Origin: Calothrix sp. NIES-2098
GTDB taxonomy: Bacteria; Cyanobacteriota; Cyanobacteriia; Cyanobacteriales; Nostocaceae
NCBI GenBank assembly: GCA_002368175.1
Contig: AP018172.1
Location: forward strand, 5,149,001 to 5,213,000
Length of the DNA stretch: 64,000 nucleotides
Reading direction: 5' to 3'
The notes beneath the pieces are model-generated. The model was given only the letters and a program-made list of their open reading frames with translations, was not told the DNA's origin and did not search any database. The first letter of the stretch is position 1. Every line of letters begins with the position of its first letter. Both the position numbers and the translations under genes were made by a program. Shown piece by piece: positions 1-10,194 of the stretch.

Positions 1-869
1 ATATCACTTTGTTGCCAAATCTCATGCCATGCCTGCTCGTGGGCTTGGAGTAGAGTTGCGTAGTCTGGTAGCAGCTTGAGTTTTTCGGGCGCTGCTGTTT
101 CTGGTGCTGCGACTTCCCGCGAGGTAAAAACTGTGACAATTTTCTCTACCGTCACTGTTTGGTTGGATGTCGCTAAGAATGTCGCAGTCAAAGTCGGATA
201 GCCTGGCGCACTATTCACCTGCAAAGTTGCTTCTGCACCAGAAATTCTTAACTTAGTTGCTAGACCAATATCAAGGCGCGAGTTACGAGTGCGGCGATGT
301 AACCACACACCTTCGTCAGTTTTGTCTTGTTCGAGACATTCCCAATGATTAAAACCGGGGTTTTCTGGATAGCCGTTGATGCTTGCTTGAATTTCAATCA
401 ACCCATCAAAATCTAGAGGTGTAACTTGACAGCGTTGCCCTAATACGTGCCCATCTGCCATGCTGGCGAAGCGCTCAAAATGCAAATCTATTGTATTTCC
501 TGTAGGGCTGCGCCAACGCACAGAACGGCTCAAAACACCCCGGCGCACATCAAGTTGCCGATTATAGTTTAATATTTCTCCGCGATCGAGACGAAAGCGA
601 TCGCCATTAATCGTCACTAATAATGGTAGCCAGTCAGGACAGTTGACCAGTTCTGTATATACTACAGGCACCTCATCATAGACACCGTGGATAAAAGTAG
701 CTGGTAATGCCCGCGTATACCCTTCTTCAAAGCTACCCCGCGTTCCTAAGTAACCATTGCCAATTGTGAACATGGTTTCGCGGCAGTGCAACTGTTCGGG
801 GTCAAACTGGGTTTCGGTTAATATCCAATCGTTGTAGATAAAATGGCGAGAACGACCTGTTATATCCAT
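1..869 (-). CDS. Glycoside hydrolase family 65 enzyme (disaccharide phosphorylase type), N-terminal part
   Basis: The frame runs off the left edge of the window, so only about 289 N-terminal residues are visible, starting at ATG 869. The stretch TIGNGYLGTRGSFEEGY near residues 34-50 is the hallmark of the N-terminal beta-sandwich domain of GH65 enzymes (maltose, trehalose and kojibiose phosphorylases and relatives). The catalytic (alpha/alpha)6 domain lies outside the window, so substrate and hydrolase-versus-phosphorylase activity cannot be decided. It lies 112 bases downstream of sucrose synthase on the same strand and may be cotranscribed with it, which suggests cytoplasmic disaccharide metabolism. 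The family is assigned from the motif; the substrate is unknown. Confidence 0.8.
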   Translation of the reverse strand, partial: MDITGRSRHFIYNDWILTETQFDPEQLHCRETMFTIGNGYLGTRGSFEEGYTRALPATFIHGVYDEVPVVYTELVNCPDWLPLLVTINGDRFRLDRGEILNYNRQLDVRRGVLSRSVRWRSPTGNTIDLHFERFASMADGHVLGQRCQVTPLDFDGLIEIQASINGYPENPGFNHWECLEQDKTDEGVWLHRRTRNSRLDIGLATKLRISGAEATLQVNSAPGYPTLTATFLATSNQTVTVEKIVTVFTSREVAAPETAAPEKLKLLPDYATLLQAHEQAWHEIWQQSD

Positions 870-889
870 CACAATATCTTTCTTTAGCT

Positions 890-926
890 GTCATTTGTTA
901 TTGGTCATTTGTCATTGGTCATTTGT
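890..926. repeat. Short tandem repeat of GTCATTTGT/GTCATTGGT units
   Basis: Degenerate tandem units of the form TCATTTGT and TCATTGG fill the space between sucrose synthase and the GH65 gene. They are followed to about 968 by a pyrimidine-rich tract (CTTGTCCTCTTGTCCTCC). This is the short-tandem-repeat type scattered in intergenic regions of Nostocales genomes. No function is evident; similar tracts recur near 15357, 37030, 60510 and 63040. Confidence 0.7.
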
Positions 927-981
927 CTCCCTTATCTCTCTTGTCCTCTTGTCCTCCTCATCTCCTTATCTGTCCCGCAAG

Positions 982-3393
982 CTAACGACGCATATGTTTT
1001 TCTAAAATTTTCTCGGCTCTGGGTTTATAAATTAGATGGAATAAGCTGTCCACGTAGCGGACTCTGGCTTCGGTATTTTCGGGAGCGACAAAATTCCAGA
1101 ACCCATAAATTTTAGCTAGCAAAAGTAACTGATTGCTGTGTATCTGCCAGTTGTACTTATTATGAATGCGTTTAATCATCCAATGTGAGACTTCATCCCA
1201 ATGTTCGGGATTAGCATCGCATTGGTTGAAGAAATCTAACATTCTGTTGGCAGATCCTTCTAAATCTGTAGGGTTGAGCGTAAATTTATGTTCTCGCTCC
1301 TCAATAATTTCTAAAGCACCGCCAAATTGAGTGGCGAAAGTTGGTAAACCAGAAATCATGGCTTCCAAAATGCTTCTCCCAAAGGCTTCAAAGCGGGCAA
1401 AGTGGACATATATGCCCTTTTTATCGGCAACTACTCGATAGGCTTCGCCAATGTCACCGCCAGGTAGACGCATCCCCAGCCAACGGATATGGCCGTGAAG
1501 ATTGTATTGATTAATAATGTCGTGAAGTTTTTGAATTTCTGCGGCTTCTTCGGCGTTGATGGCTTCTGATGTATGCAATTTGCTGGTTAATATCAACAAG
1601 TTGCAATGCTCTTGCAAAGCCTGACTTTTACCAAAGCACTCAGCCAAGCCAGTCAGATTTTTGATGGAGATAATCGGTGCTACAGACAAAATTGGCCGCT
1701 TCTCAGGGTTATCTAAACGACCCAAAATCTGGGAATCTTCGCGGTGAAAAAGTAGGTCGTTGAGATTTTGGCGCAGCTTGGGATCTCGATGTTCCACACG
1801 GCTGAAAGGAAAAAATATATTCTCGTTGACTCCTGGTGGTACTACATTGAACTTATGACTAAATAGATCGATACCATCGATCGCGTGATACAGCTGCGGC
1901 ATCGTAAAACATTTGTAAGACTCATACTGTCCAATATTCTCTGGCGTGCCGACAATTTCTTGGTAAGACGAGGTAACAATAAAGTCGGCGGCATTCATGT
2001 TGATCAAATCAGCCGTAAACTGTGCCGAGAAGTGATATTGTTCCTCTAAATCTTGCCAGTAAAGATTACTAAATAGATGTTTCGGCTTTTCTAAAGAGTG
2101 GGCAATATGACAATGAGTGACTTTTAGCTGTTTGGCAAGCAGAAAAGCGACTAAATTCCCATCGGTGTAGTTACCAATTAATAGATGCGGTTTACCCTGA
2201 AATTCTTTGAGCAGTTCTTGTTCTGCGTCTTGAGCAAACGTTTCTAAATAAGGCCAAATTTCAAATTTAGAAATCCAATTATTAGTGATTTCGGGATTAA
2301 ACTCTGCAAAAGGTACGCGCAAGATCCAGCCATTTTCTGTACCCTCAATTTTTTCCCGCCGCAGGTTGCATTCTGTACCTTCGCAGTTAGGAATCAGGCG
2401 GGTGAGAACAACGACGTGGGGTTGAATTCCCAAAATATCAAGACCCGCAAGTTTAATTTCTGCACGTAGTTTATTTTCTAAGCTGCGTGCTTGTTCTAAA
2501 ACATAAACAACTTGACCGAGTGTCTCATCTCTACCGACAACTCCCTCCTGCGCTACCCAGCCGTGGATGGAAATCAGCACGACACGAAAGACGGCAGGAA
2601 CGCGAGCTACAAATGCTTCCAGAATTGCTGGCTGTGGGTTGTCTATAAGACGTTGGAGAAGTTCTAGGGTTTCGCGCACTCGCGAGGCTGTGTTACCCCA
2701 ACCTGGTTCAAAGCCGAGTTCTTCGAGTTCAAAGCGAAATTTTTCGTAGGGTGTGTCAGGATGTTGCTGGCTCAGGAACTTGAGAACTTGCTGAATTTTT
2801 TGGGCTAACTGAGTACCTGAGTGAATGCGATTATTGATCAGCATTTCTATCCCGTCGTAACTCAGCCGATGTAGGACTTTAAATAAGACCTCTAAACAAT
2901 ATTGTGGATCTGTCAATACCTGACTGCACAGATAACGGTTGAGAAAAGCTAGACCTTGACCAATATTTCTGGGGTCGCTAATCGTTGGAGAATTAGCGTA
3001 AAAGGGACGGAGGTCTATGTCGAGAATGTGGGGTTGATAGCGATTAACTAGGCGATCTCTGACATCTAGCAATGCTTGGGGTGTCATGAGTTCAAATTGA
3101 GTCAATTCGTCTGTTAGTCGCCACACCTCCTGACTTGCAATCCTGGGACGCACCACAAACCAAGTACTTTCATCTTCTAAAATGATTTCGTGGCAGTAGT
3201 GAATGAGTTTACCTACAGAAGAAGAATTATAAAAGTACGTAGGTTTATGAGATTGCTGACAATAGTCAGCAAAAGCTTGTAAAATCTCATTTCTTAAGAA
3301 ATAACGCTTACCTGTGGCACTCAGCGCCAGAATCAACTGACGCAAAGCAGTTTTATCATCACTGTTTAAGGCAGCTTGAACTAGTTCATACAT
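982..3393 (-). CDS. susA: Sucrose synthase
   Basis: The protein has 803 residues, the usual size of cyanobacterial sucrose synthases. It catalyses the reversible reaction sucrose + UDP/ADP to fructose + NDP-glucose, and in heterocystous strains mainly cleaves sucrose. An N-terminal sucrose-synthase domain of about 270 residues is followed by a GT-B glycosyltransferase fold. Visible signatures are LGQVVYVLEQARSLE (usual form GGQVVYIL) and, near the C-terminus, the E-x7-E motif in FEAFGRSILEAMISGLP. The ATG start fits the family N-terminus. The GH65 gene lies downstream on the same strand. No frameshift is seen, and sucrose-phosphate synthase is much less likely given the N-terminal domain. Confidence 0.93.
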   Translation of the reverse strand: MYELVQAALNSDDKTALRQLILALSATGKRYFLRNEILQAFADYCQQSHKPTYFYNSSSVGKLIHYCHEIILEDESTWFVVRPRIASQEVWRLTDELTQFELMTPQALLDVRDRLVNRYQPHILDIDLRPFYANSPTISDPRNIGQGLAFLNRYLCSQVLTDPQYCLEVLFKVLHRLSYDGIEMLINNRIHSGTQLAQKIQQVLKFLSQQHPDTPYEKFRFELEELGFEPGWGNTASRVRETLELLQRLIDNPQPAILEAFVARVPAVFRVVLISIHGWVAQEGVVGRDETLGQVVYVLEQARSLENKLRAEIKLAGLDILGIQPHVVVLTRLIPNCEGTECNLRREKIEGTENGWILRVPFAEFNPEITNNWISKFEIWPYLETFAQDAEQELLKEFQGKPHLLIGNYTDGNLVAFLLAKQLKVTHCHIAHSLEKPKHLFSNLYWQDLEEQYHFSAQFTADLINMNAADFIVTSSYQEIVGTPENIGQYESYKCFTMPQLYHAIDGIDLFSHKFNVVPPGVNENIFFPFSRVEHRDPKLRQNLNDLLFHREDSQILGRLDNPEKRPILSVAPIISIKNLTGLAECFGKSQALQEHCNLLILTSKLHTSEAINAEEAAEIQKLHDIINQYNLHGHIRWLGMRLPGGDIGEAYRVVADKKGIYVHFARFEAFGRSILEAMISGLPTFATQFGGALEIIEEREHKFTLNPTDLEGSANRMLDFFNQCDANPEHWDEVSHWMIKRIHNKYNWQIHSNQLLLLAKIYGFWNFVAPENTEARVRYVDSLFHLIYKPRAEKILEKHMRR

Positions 3394-4882
3394 GACTAAT
3401 CCCAGAACTCTAATTTAGGTCACGACCTCATTAAATTCTCTCCTCAACAAAAATAAAGACGCGATCGCTTGTGTTTAGAGGTACATTTCCGTTTTGATTA
3501 TAGAAAAGGAGCAAGCTCTTTACTTCTAGCTGTAGGATGAGAAGGTAAGAGCGAATTTCCCGCCCATTCTCTGTCATCTTGCTACAGCCCAATCATCAAT
3601 ACTGGCAAACGATCTTATATATATGTAGGAGTGTTAACGCAGATTAAGTGTTTTTTCAGCTTTAGTTATTTATGCAGACATTGATGCTAATATTTGCAGC
3701 CTAGTAAAAATAGTGTAAACTACTAATAAAGCTCCTATAGATACTAATCTTATTTTTGTCATCCTACTAAAAGTAGATTTTACTGAAGTGTATCCTCATC
3801 CTCAAAGAAGATGGAAGTACTAAGCAGTTTTGATATTTTTTAATACTAGAGCTAGCTGAAGTATGTTAATCGCAGATACACCTATTTTGACAGCAAAAGA
3901 AATAATTTAATTTTAATTTAATAAAATTACTGAGAAATTGATATTATAAAGCTACTAAGCAAATTTAGTTTTTTCTGGTTTTTACTTTAATTTTATAAAA
4001 AGCCAATTTATTTTAAGGATATTGTAAAGAATCTGGGAAATCAAAGTTGAACTACGTATTTTCGTATATCCCTTCCTTGACAAAGTTATGGGTAAATGCG
4101 TAGTATTTCTGTGTATGTACGTAAGTACAAAACCAATGCAATAGCAAAAGTCAGTTTTCAACTCTTTGATTCGGATAGCTTATCCTTTCCCAGGTGGCAT
4201 CATAATGTATGATATTCAATTTTATAAAAACATAGCTGGAAGTACAAAGTGTCGGCAGAATTTGGGTGCAGTTTGTCTACTTCTGGTTTTAGACAGTTAA
4301 CTTGGTGCGATAAATAACTTTCTTAATCGAGCATTTCAGGTCGAGGAAATTTTATACCGATCGCCATTTTGATTTAATACCATCAATAAATGCTGATTGG
4401 TAGAAATTAAGAAGTTATTTAGAGTATTTTAAGAAAACATTATGTAAGTAACATTTCTGGTGTTACTTACAATTAAGCATCCAAAAAAATCTACCTGTGA
4501 TGCAATTAAAAAACGTTTTACCTGAACTCATACCCATCAAGGTGCTACTTAACAGTTTTCTTTTTTAAAAAGATATTGGGCTATTGTCTAATACAGAGGA
4601 ACTGTTTTTGGCAAAATGCAAAAGGGAAGCTGAGACATTAATTGGACTCAAATCTGTTTGATAGTTAAAGTCAATAAATAGAAGAGGATTCTTAAACTTT
4701 AAGAAATCCTAAATTTTTAATGCTTTTAAGTCTGAAATAAACAGTGGAGTTTCCTTTTAAAGTAATTGATAGTTGCTAGATGAAACATTGATTAAATTAC
4801 TAAATGTTTGCATAATTTTTTAGCTTTGATCTGATAACTTAATAGACCTTGTTTTTACAAAATTTCCAATTTTCGGTACTCT
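3394..4882. other. Long AT-rich intergenic region upstream of the HetC-like gene
   Basis: About 1.5 kb without any credible coding frame separates the divergently read sucrose synthase and hetC-like genes. The half nearer hetC is strongly AT-rich. I looked for an NtcA site (GTA-N8-TAC) and a clear hairpin and found neither; a GTA/TAC-rich cluster near 4110-4130 has the wrong spacing. The region must hold the promoters of both flanking genes and could encode an untranslated leader or small RNA, but nothing specific can be named. Confidence 0.5.
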
Positions 4883-7800
4883 ATGAAAAAGATATTAGAA
4901 GTTGAAGGAGAAGGTCTGGCTGGAGTATACGGCGATGGTAGCCAGCTTCTAGAAGATATTCTGCTAAATTTATTTCCTGAAAAGAAAAACTTGGTATCTA
5001 AATTCAGCCAAGCATTTCAATTAAGTAGTTTTTCTCTAGGAGAAGAGATAAGTAAGTATACTACATTCACCACAACAGATAATTCTGTCCAAGATGAACA
5101 AAATAAGCAAGGTCTTTACATAGTTTGCCAAGGTAGAGTTAGACTCGTAGGTTTCGATCTGGTAGCACAAAGAGAAGTGCCATCGGCATTACTAGAGGAC
5201 GGAGAAAGCTATGGGGCAGATGAGTTGTTTGGCGATCGCCCTTTAGGTTATCGAGCGATCGCCGCAAGTACGGGTGCGATCGCTTTTATATCCACAGATC
5301 GACTGCAACAGTGGTTCGAGCAACTACCAGAATTGCCAGATTACTTGAACCGCAACACCGCCACCAGGCAAATGCTCCTGTTCTTCAAAACTGCTGTTGA
5401 CCTGTCCAAACATACAGCAGCTAATCAAGCAGACGAAGCACCACCAGAAAATCCCAAAAATACTAAGAGAACAGCTAGCCGTCAGACCCAAATTTCTAGC
5501 CATACACTCAAAGAATTCTTACCTTACTTAGTCGAAATTAAGGTTCCGGCGGGGGCGGTGTTATCCCAAGCTACTCCTGTCAATAGCGGTATCTTCTGGC
5601 TGCGCAGTGGAGAGATTCGCGCTCAAGACAATCAATCACAACCACCCCTAGCAATTGGTGAGAGTTGGGGATGCCCAGAAGAAATCTCCGCCGATTGGGT
5701 TGCAGAAACTGACTTACTAATTTACAAGCTACCAAAAGAAAATTGGGAAGCAGCCCAAGCAATTGTGCCGATTTTAGGAGAGATATCATCCCCAGAGGTG
5801 ACAGGGGGTAAAACTATAGACGCTCCCAAGCGACCCCGACGTTCAGCTGCAACAGTAGTATTAACTCCGCAACCATCAAAACCACAACAAGAAAAGCCGC
5901 GATCGCCTGCGGCGCGAAAACTGGGTATCCCATCAATAGCTTTTCCGCGACCAAATAAGATTCGACGCCCCTTGTTTGGCAACAAATACCCCTTCATTCA
6001 GCAGCAGAGTACTGCTGATTGTGGCCCCACTTGCTTGGCAATGGTATCCCAATATTGGGGTAAAAAATTCAGCATGAATATGCTGCGGAATCTTGCAAAT
6101 GTGGGCCGTGCTGGAGCCTCTCTCAAAAGTTTAGCCGCCGCCGCAGAAAGTGTAGGATTTCAAGCCAGACCAGTGCGGGCAAGTTTTAACCGCCTAGCCG
6201 ATCGCAAACATCCCTGGATTGCCCATTGGCAAGGCGATCACTATGTAGTTGTCTATCAAGTCAAGGGCAATCGGGTTTGGATTTCCGATCCGGCGCTTGG
6301 CAGAAAAAAGCTGAGTTTGCAAGACTTCCAAGCTAGCTGGACTGGATACGCACTTTTATTACTGCCGACACCACAACTACAAGCAACACCCTCTTCTAAA
6401 CCATCCCTAGGCAGATTTTGGGGCGCATTTTTGCCTTATGCCTCAATGCTGATACCGATCGTTATTGCTTCCTTGCTATTGCAAGTATTTGGTTTAGTGA
6501 CGCCCCTGTTTACGCAAATCATTCTTGACCAGGTAGTGGTACACAAAAGCCTGAGTACCTTGCAAATCATGGTCGTTGGTTTGTTGATGTTCAGTATCTG
6601 GCGCATTGCTTTGAGCAGTATTCGCCAGTACATGCTAGTAAATTTTTCCAATCGGGTAGACCTGACTCTCGTCAGTGCATTTATCCGCCATGCTCTGAAC
6701 TTACCCTTGGAGTTTTTTGCCTCGCGTCATGTTGGTGATATCCTGACCCGCATTCAGGAAAACCAAAAAATTCAATCATTTCTCACTCGCCAAGCAATTG
6801 GTGCTTGGTTAGATGTCCTCTCCGCAGTTGTTTATGTTGGCTTAATGGCCTACTACAACTTGCAGTTAACGATGTTAGTCCTAGGAATACTACTACCGTT
6901 GATCGTCTTGACAGTAGTGGCCAATCCCTTCTTACGGCAGATCTCGCGAGAAATCTTTAATGAAGCAGCCAAACAGAACTCCTCTTTGGTAGAGATGCTG
7001 ACAGGAGTGGCTACAGTCAAGGCCGCTGCCGCCGAGCATGAGTTGCGCTGGCGCTGGGAAGACAACCTAACGAGTACGATTAATACCCAATTTCGCGGTT
7101 ATAAAATGGCAATTGGGTTACAAGTCTTAAGCGGATTAATTAATACATTAGGCAGCACAGCATTACTTTGGTATTCTGCAACGCTAGTAATTCAAGATCA
7201 ACTAACTATTGGTCAGTTAGTAGCTTTCAATATGCTGATTGGTAATGTGGTAGGCCCTGTAATGTCTCTAGTCGGCCTGTGGAGTCAATTGCAAGAAGTG
7301 ATGGTTTCTGTAGAACGGTTGGATGACGTATTTAACACAGAACCAGAAGAAACAGCCGAAAAATCCATGCTGGTGTTGCCAAAACTGCGAGGTGAGGTGC
7401 AGTTTGAAAATGTCACCTTCCGCTACAACCCGGATGATGAGCGCAATATTCTGCAAAATATTTCTTTTGAGGCACATCCAGGTGAAACGATCGCCATTGT
7501 CGGTCGTAGTGGTTCGGGTAAAAGTACCTTAGTCAGTTTATTACAGGGTTTATATCATCCTACTAGCGGCCGAGTTTTAGTAGATGGGCATGATATTCGC
7601 CATGTTTCGCCCCAGTCTTTACGCCGTCAACTAGGGGTAGTGCCGCAGGAGTGTTTTTTATTCTCCGGCACAATTTTAGAAAATATTACAATTTATCGCG
7701 AAGAATACACCTTAGAGGAGGCGGTGGAAGTTGCCAAACTAGCAGAAGCACACACGTTTATTCAAGGTTTGCCATTGGGATACAGCACCAAGGTAGGCGA

Positions 7801-8122
7801 GCGAGGTTCGACCCTTTCTGGAGGACAAAGACAGAGGGTGGCGATCGCGCGGGCGCTTTTACCTAATCCGCGGATTCTGATTTTAGATGAAGCTACCAGT
7901 TCCCTCGATACCGAATCCGAGCGTCGCTTTCAGCAGAATTTGCAGCGCATCAGTCGCGATCGCACTACTTTCATTATTGCTCATCGTCTTTCTACCGTGC
8001 GCAATGCCAACAAGATTCTCGTCATCGATAGAGGAATTATTGTTGAGCAAGGAACTCACGAACAATTGATCGCCCTCAAAGGTCTTTACTATCATCTGGC
8101 ACAACAGCAAATTGATATCTAA
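4883..8122 (+). CDS. hetC: HetC-like peptidase-containing ABC exporter
   Basis: This 1079-residue protein joins an N-terminal region of about 340 residues, containing two cyclic-nucleotide-binding-like modules, to a C39 peptidase, a six-helix ABC membrane domain and an ATPase. The peptidase keeps its full triad: Cys380 in ADCGPTC, His453 in GDHYVVV and Asp469 in ISDPA. The ATPase has Walker A GRSGSGKST from about residue 874, LSGGQRQR, ILILDEAT and an H-loop. This is the architecture of HetC, which is needed for heterocyst differentiation, and of PCAT exporters that cut double-glycine leaders. An HlyD adaptor and a HetP-like gene follow on the same strand. It could be a HetC paralogue rather than the orthologue; the family call is firm. 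Confidence 0.85.
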   Translation: MKKILEVEGEGLAGVYGDGSQLLEDILLNLFPEKKNLVSKFSQAFQLSSFSLGEEISKYTTFTTTDNSVQDEQNKQGLYIVCQGRVRLVGFDLVAQREVPSALLEDGESYGADELFGDRPLGYRAIAASTGAIAFISTDRLQQWFEQLPELPDYLNRNTATRQMLLFFKTAVDLSKHTAANQADEAPPENPKNTKRTASRQTQISSHTLKEFLPYLVEIKVPAGAVLSQATPVNSGIFWLRSGEIRAQDNQSQPPLAIGESWGCPEEISADWVAETDLLIYKLPKENWEAAQAIVPILGEISSPEVTGGKTIDAPKRPRRSAATVVLTPQPSKPQQEKPRSPAARKLGIPSIAFPRPNKIRRPLFGNKYPFIQQQSTADCGPTCLAMVSQYWGKKFSMNMLRNLANVGRAGASLKSLAAAAESVGFQARPVRASFNRLADRKHPWIAHWQGDHYVVVYQVKGNRVWISDPALGRKKLSLQDFQASWTGYALLLLPTPQLQATPSSKPSLGRFWGAFLPYASMLIPIVIASLLLQVFGLVTPLFTQIILDQVVVHKSLSTLQIMVVGLLMFSIWRIALSSIRQYMLVNFSNRVDLTLVSAFIRHALNLPLEFFASRHVGDILTRIQENQKIQSFLTRQAIGAWLDVLSAVVYVGLMAYYNLQLTMLVLGILLPLIVLTVVANPFLRQISREIFNEAAKQNSSLVEMLTGVATVKAAAAEHELRWRWEDNLTSTINTQFRGYKMAIGLQVLSGLINTLGSTALLWYSATLVIQDQLTIGQLVAFNMLIGNVVGPVMSLVGLWSQLQEVMVSVERLDDVFNTEPEETAEKSMLVLPKLRGEVQFENVTFRYNPDDERNILQNISFEAHPGETIAIVGRSGSGKSTLVSLLQGLYHPTSGRVLVDGHDIRHVSPQSLRRQLGVVPQECFLFSGTILENITIYREEYTLEEAVEVAKLAEAHTFIQGLPLGYSTKVGERGSTLSGGQRQRVAIARALLPNPRILILDEATSSLDTESERRFQQNLQRISRDRTTFIIAHRLSTVRNANKILVIDRGIIVEQGTHEQLIALKGLYYHLAQQQIDI

Positions 8123-8553
8123 GGTTGCGAATTATTGAGTATATTGAAGCTCTTACCAGTAAGCGCTACTTATTGGTATTATTCGCTATGTAAATTAGCA
8201 AAAATGCAGCAGCTTGCCTCTTTTGTTAAAAAAACTAGCCAAATTGGCTGAAGTGGTGACAAAAACAGCGTATCATATAGATATAGACATTCATAATGAA
8301 GCAAAAAGTACCGCAGACTTTTCATGAATCATTGCGAATGAGCATAGATATAGCAGTTAGCAATCACCGCCAAAATTCAATAATCCGGTCTTCTTCAGCA
8401 ATCAAGTTTAAGTGTGAAATAGCAAATGACATCTGATAAGCTGCTTTACATTTAATTTGTAGTTTCTGGAGGACGGGTATCTGAAATTCAGTCCAGTTAT
8501 TTCGCTAGTAGCTAGAAATACAAAAGCGAAGTTTCTAATATTAGATAGCTTCC
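8123..8553. other. Spacer between the HetC-like and HlyD genes
   Basis: This stretch of 431 bases lies inside the presumed operon and has no hairpin with a T-tract. Its only notable content is a 46-codon ATG frame at 8296-8436, listed separately. It may carry an internal promoter for the adaptor gene. Confidence 0.4.
8296..8436 (+). CDS. Possible small ORF, 46 residues (doubtful)
   Basis: An ATG-initiated frame begins MKQKVPQTFHESLRMS and ends at TGA 8434-8436. It sits between a leader-cleaving exporter and its adaptor, where exported peptides are often encoded. It has no clear Shine-Dalgarno sequence and no double-glycine site, so it does not look like a normal substrate of a C39 exporter. 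It may be chance. It is listed only because of its position. Confidence 0.15.
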   Translation: MKQKVPQTFHESLRMSIDIAVSNHRQNSIIRSSSAIKFKCEIANDI

Positions 8554-10158
8554 ATGAAAATACTTTTTAAATCTCAGCTTAAGCAAGATATCTATTCATC
8601 AGTCGTGCTGCCAAAAACGAAACCGCATTTGGTAATTGATGAACTTGATGAAGAAGATGTACTCCTAGATTCATCTTCAGAAGCAGTTTCGCTCTATGGA
8701 GGTACAGCTGCTTCTATACGAGAGACTCCGAGCCAGCCAGCTAATTTAGATAATGGTATTAAGGCAGAAACTGTCAATCCCCATACATCTTTGACTCAAC
8801 CCTCCGCCAACTGGTCGGGATCGCTGCAAACAATACTGGACGATCCACCCTCAGCGCTTCCTTACCAAATGGTTCTAGGTGGAGCCATCTTTGGTATGGC
8901 TGTAGCCACTTGGGCAACAATCGGACAGATTGATGAAGTGGGTAAAGCCTCAGGTAAGTTGGTTCCGCAAGGAGATCCCTATAAAATTCATACACTTGTC
9001 TCTGGCAAGATAGCCCGTATTGATATTAAAGAAGGAGAGACAGTAAAAGCTGGACAAGTAATAGCACAACTGGATAAGGAAATAGCGCTGAATGAAGTTG
9101 AGCGTTTATCACAAGAGCGTACAGCTTATAAAACTCAATTAATTCAAACCGAAGCCTTAATTGAAAAAACCCAGTTAGAGGCCAAAACTCGTGTAGCTAT
9201 TGCTAACGCCGAAATCAAGGGACAAGAAGCGATTATTAGCCAAGTTAATGCCAAAATTCAGAGCCAAGAAGTAGCGATCGCTCAAGGCCAAGGAAGAGCT
9301 AATACCAGCCAAGCACTGTTGGAGCAATTAAATTTTGATGCTGCTGCCCAAAAGGAAAGATTGGAAAGGCTAAAATCTTTAGTAGAACAAGGTGCTATCT
9401 CCAAAGACCAAGTATTTCAAGCACAGCAAAATTTAGGCGATCGTCAACGTACTATTACCCAACAAACTGGCGAAATTCAACAAGCCGTTACAGATTCCAA
9501 ACGATTACAAGCAGACTTACGGCGAGTTCTAGCAGAAGCCCAGCAACTGCAAGTACAATTAGCCCAAAAGCAAGCTGAAGGCAACACAGCTCTGTTACAA
9601 GCAGAGCAAGCGATTCAAAAACTGCAAGTAGAAAAAACTCAATTAACTGCCAAAATTCAACAGACAGATAAACTCTTGCAGCAAGCTAAAGCTCAGTTAA
9701 GACAGCTTTCTTTAACTGCTCCCATTGATGGAATGGTCTTAGCCCTCAATATCAATAACAGCGGGGAAGTAGTTCAACCAGGACAAACAATAGCCGAATT
9801 GGCTCCTCAGAATGCGCCACTAATTCTTGAGACTGTTTTACCTACAAGAGAAGCAGGCTTTATCAAGATAGGAAATACAGCAAAAGTCAAATTTGACGCT
9901 TACCCCTATCAAGATTACGGTGTCATTACTGGCAAAGTTATCTCTATTTCCTCCGATAGTAAACCCGATCCGCAACTTGGTGCAGTCTATCGAGTCGGGA
10001 TTTCGCTAGATCGTAACTACGTACAGACGCATCATCAAATCGTCAAATTTAAAGCTGGTCAAACAGGCCATGCTGAAATTGTCATCCGTCGTCGTCGCAT
10101 TGCAGATATCCTACTTGAACCAATTAGGCAACTACAAGAAGGCGGGATCAATTTATAA
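8554..10158 (+). CDS. HlyD-family periplasmic adaptor subunit
   Basis: This 534-residue membrane-fusion protein has a cytoplasmic N-terminal region of about 105 residues and one membrane segment near residues 107-128. A biotinyl-lipoyl-like half follows (VSGKIARIDIKEGETVKAGQVIAQLD), then a long Gln/Ala-rich coiled coil at about 180-390. The second lipoyl half reads LTAPIDGMVLALNINNSGE, and a beta-barrel region ends the protein. Such adaptors bridge an inner-membrane ABC exporter to an outer-membrane channel. It lies downstream of the HetC-like exporter and 36 bases before the HetP-like gene, so it is probably the exporter's partner. The 105-residue cytoplasmic tail is longer than in simple HlyD proteins and could contact the exporter or cargo. 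Confidence 0.9.
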   Translation: MKILFKSQLKQDIYSSVVLPKTKPHLVIDELDEEDVLLDSSSEAVSLYGGTAASIRETPSQPANLDNGIKAETVNPHTSLTQPSANWSGSLQTILDDPPSALPYQMVLGGAIFGMAVATWATIGQIDEVGKASGKLVPQGDPYKIHTLVSGKIARIDIKEGETVKAGQVIAQLDKEIALNEVERLSQERTAYKTQLIQTEALIEKTQLEAKTRVAIANAEIKGQEAIISQVNAKIQSQEVAIAQGQGRANTSQALLEQLNFDAAAQKERLERLKSLVEQGAISKDQVFQAQQNLGDRQRTITQQTGEIQQAVTDSKRLQADLRRVLAEAQQLQVQLAQKQAEGNTALLQAEQAIQKLQVEKTQLTAKIQQTDKLLQQAKAQLRQLSLTAPIDGMVLALNINNSGEVVQPGQTIAELAPQNAPLILETVLPTREAGFIKIGNTAKVKFDAYPYQDYGVITGKVISISSDSKPDPQLGAVYRVGISLDRNYVQTHHQIVKFKAGQTGHAEIVIRRRRIADILLEPIRQLQEGGINL

Positions 10159-10194
10159 ACCTCTAGTTAGGCAAGTCACATTGGGGTTAATTGT

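Noticed and set aside
4105..4135. GTA/TAC-rich cluster considered as an NtcA site upstream of hetC
   Set aside because: Spacings between GTA and TAC are 6, 10 or 12, not 8, and no matching -10 box placement was evident.
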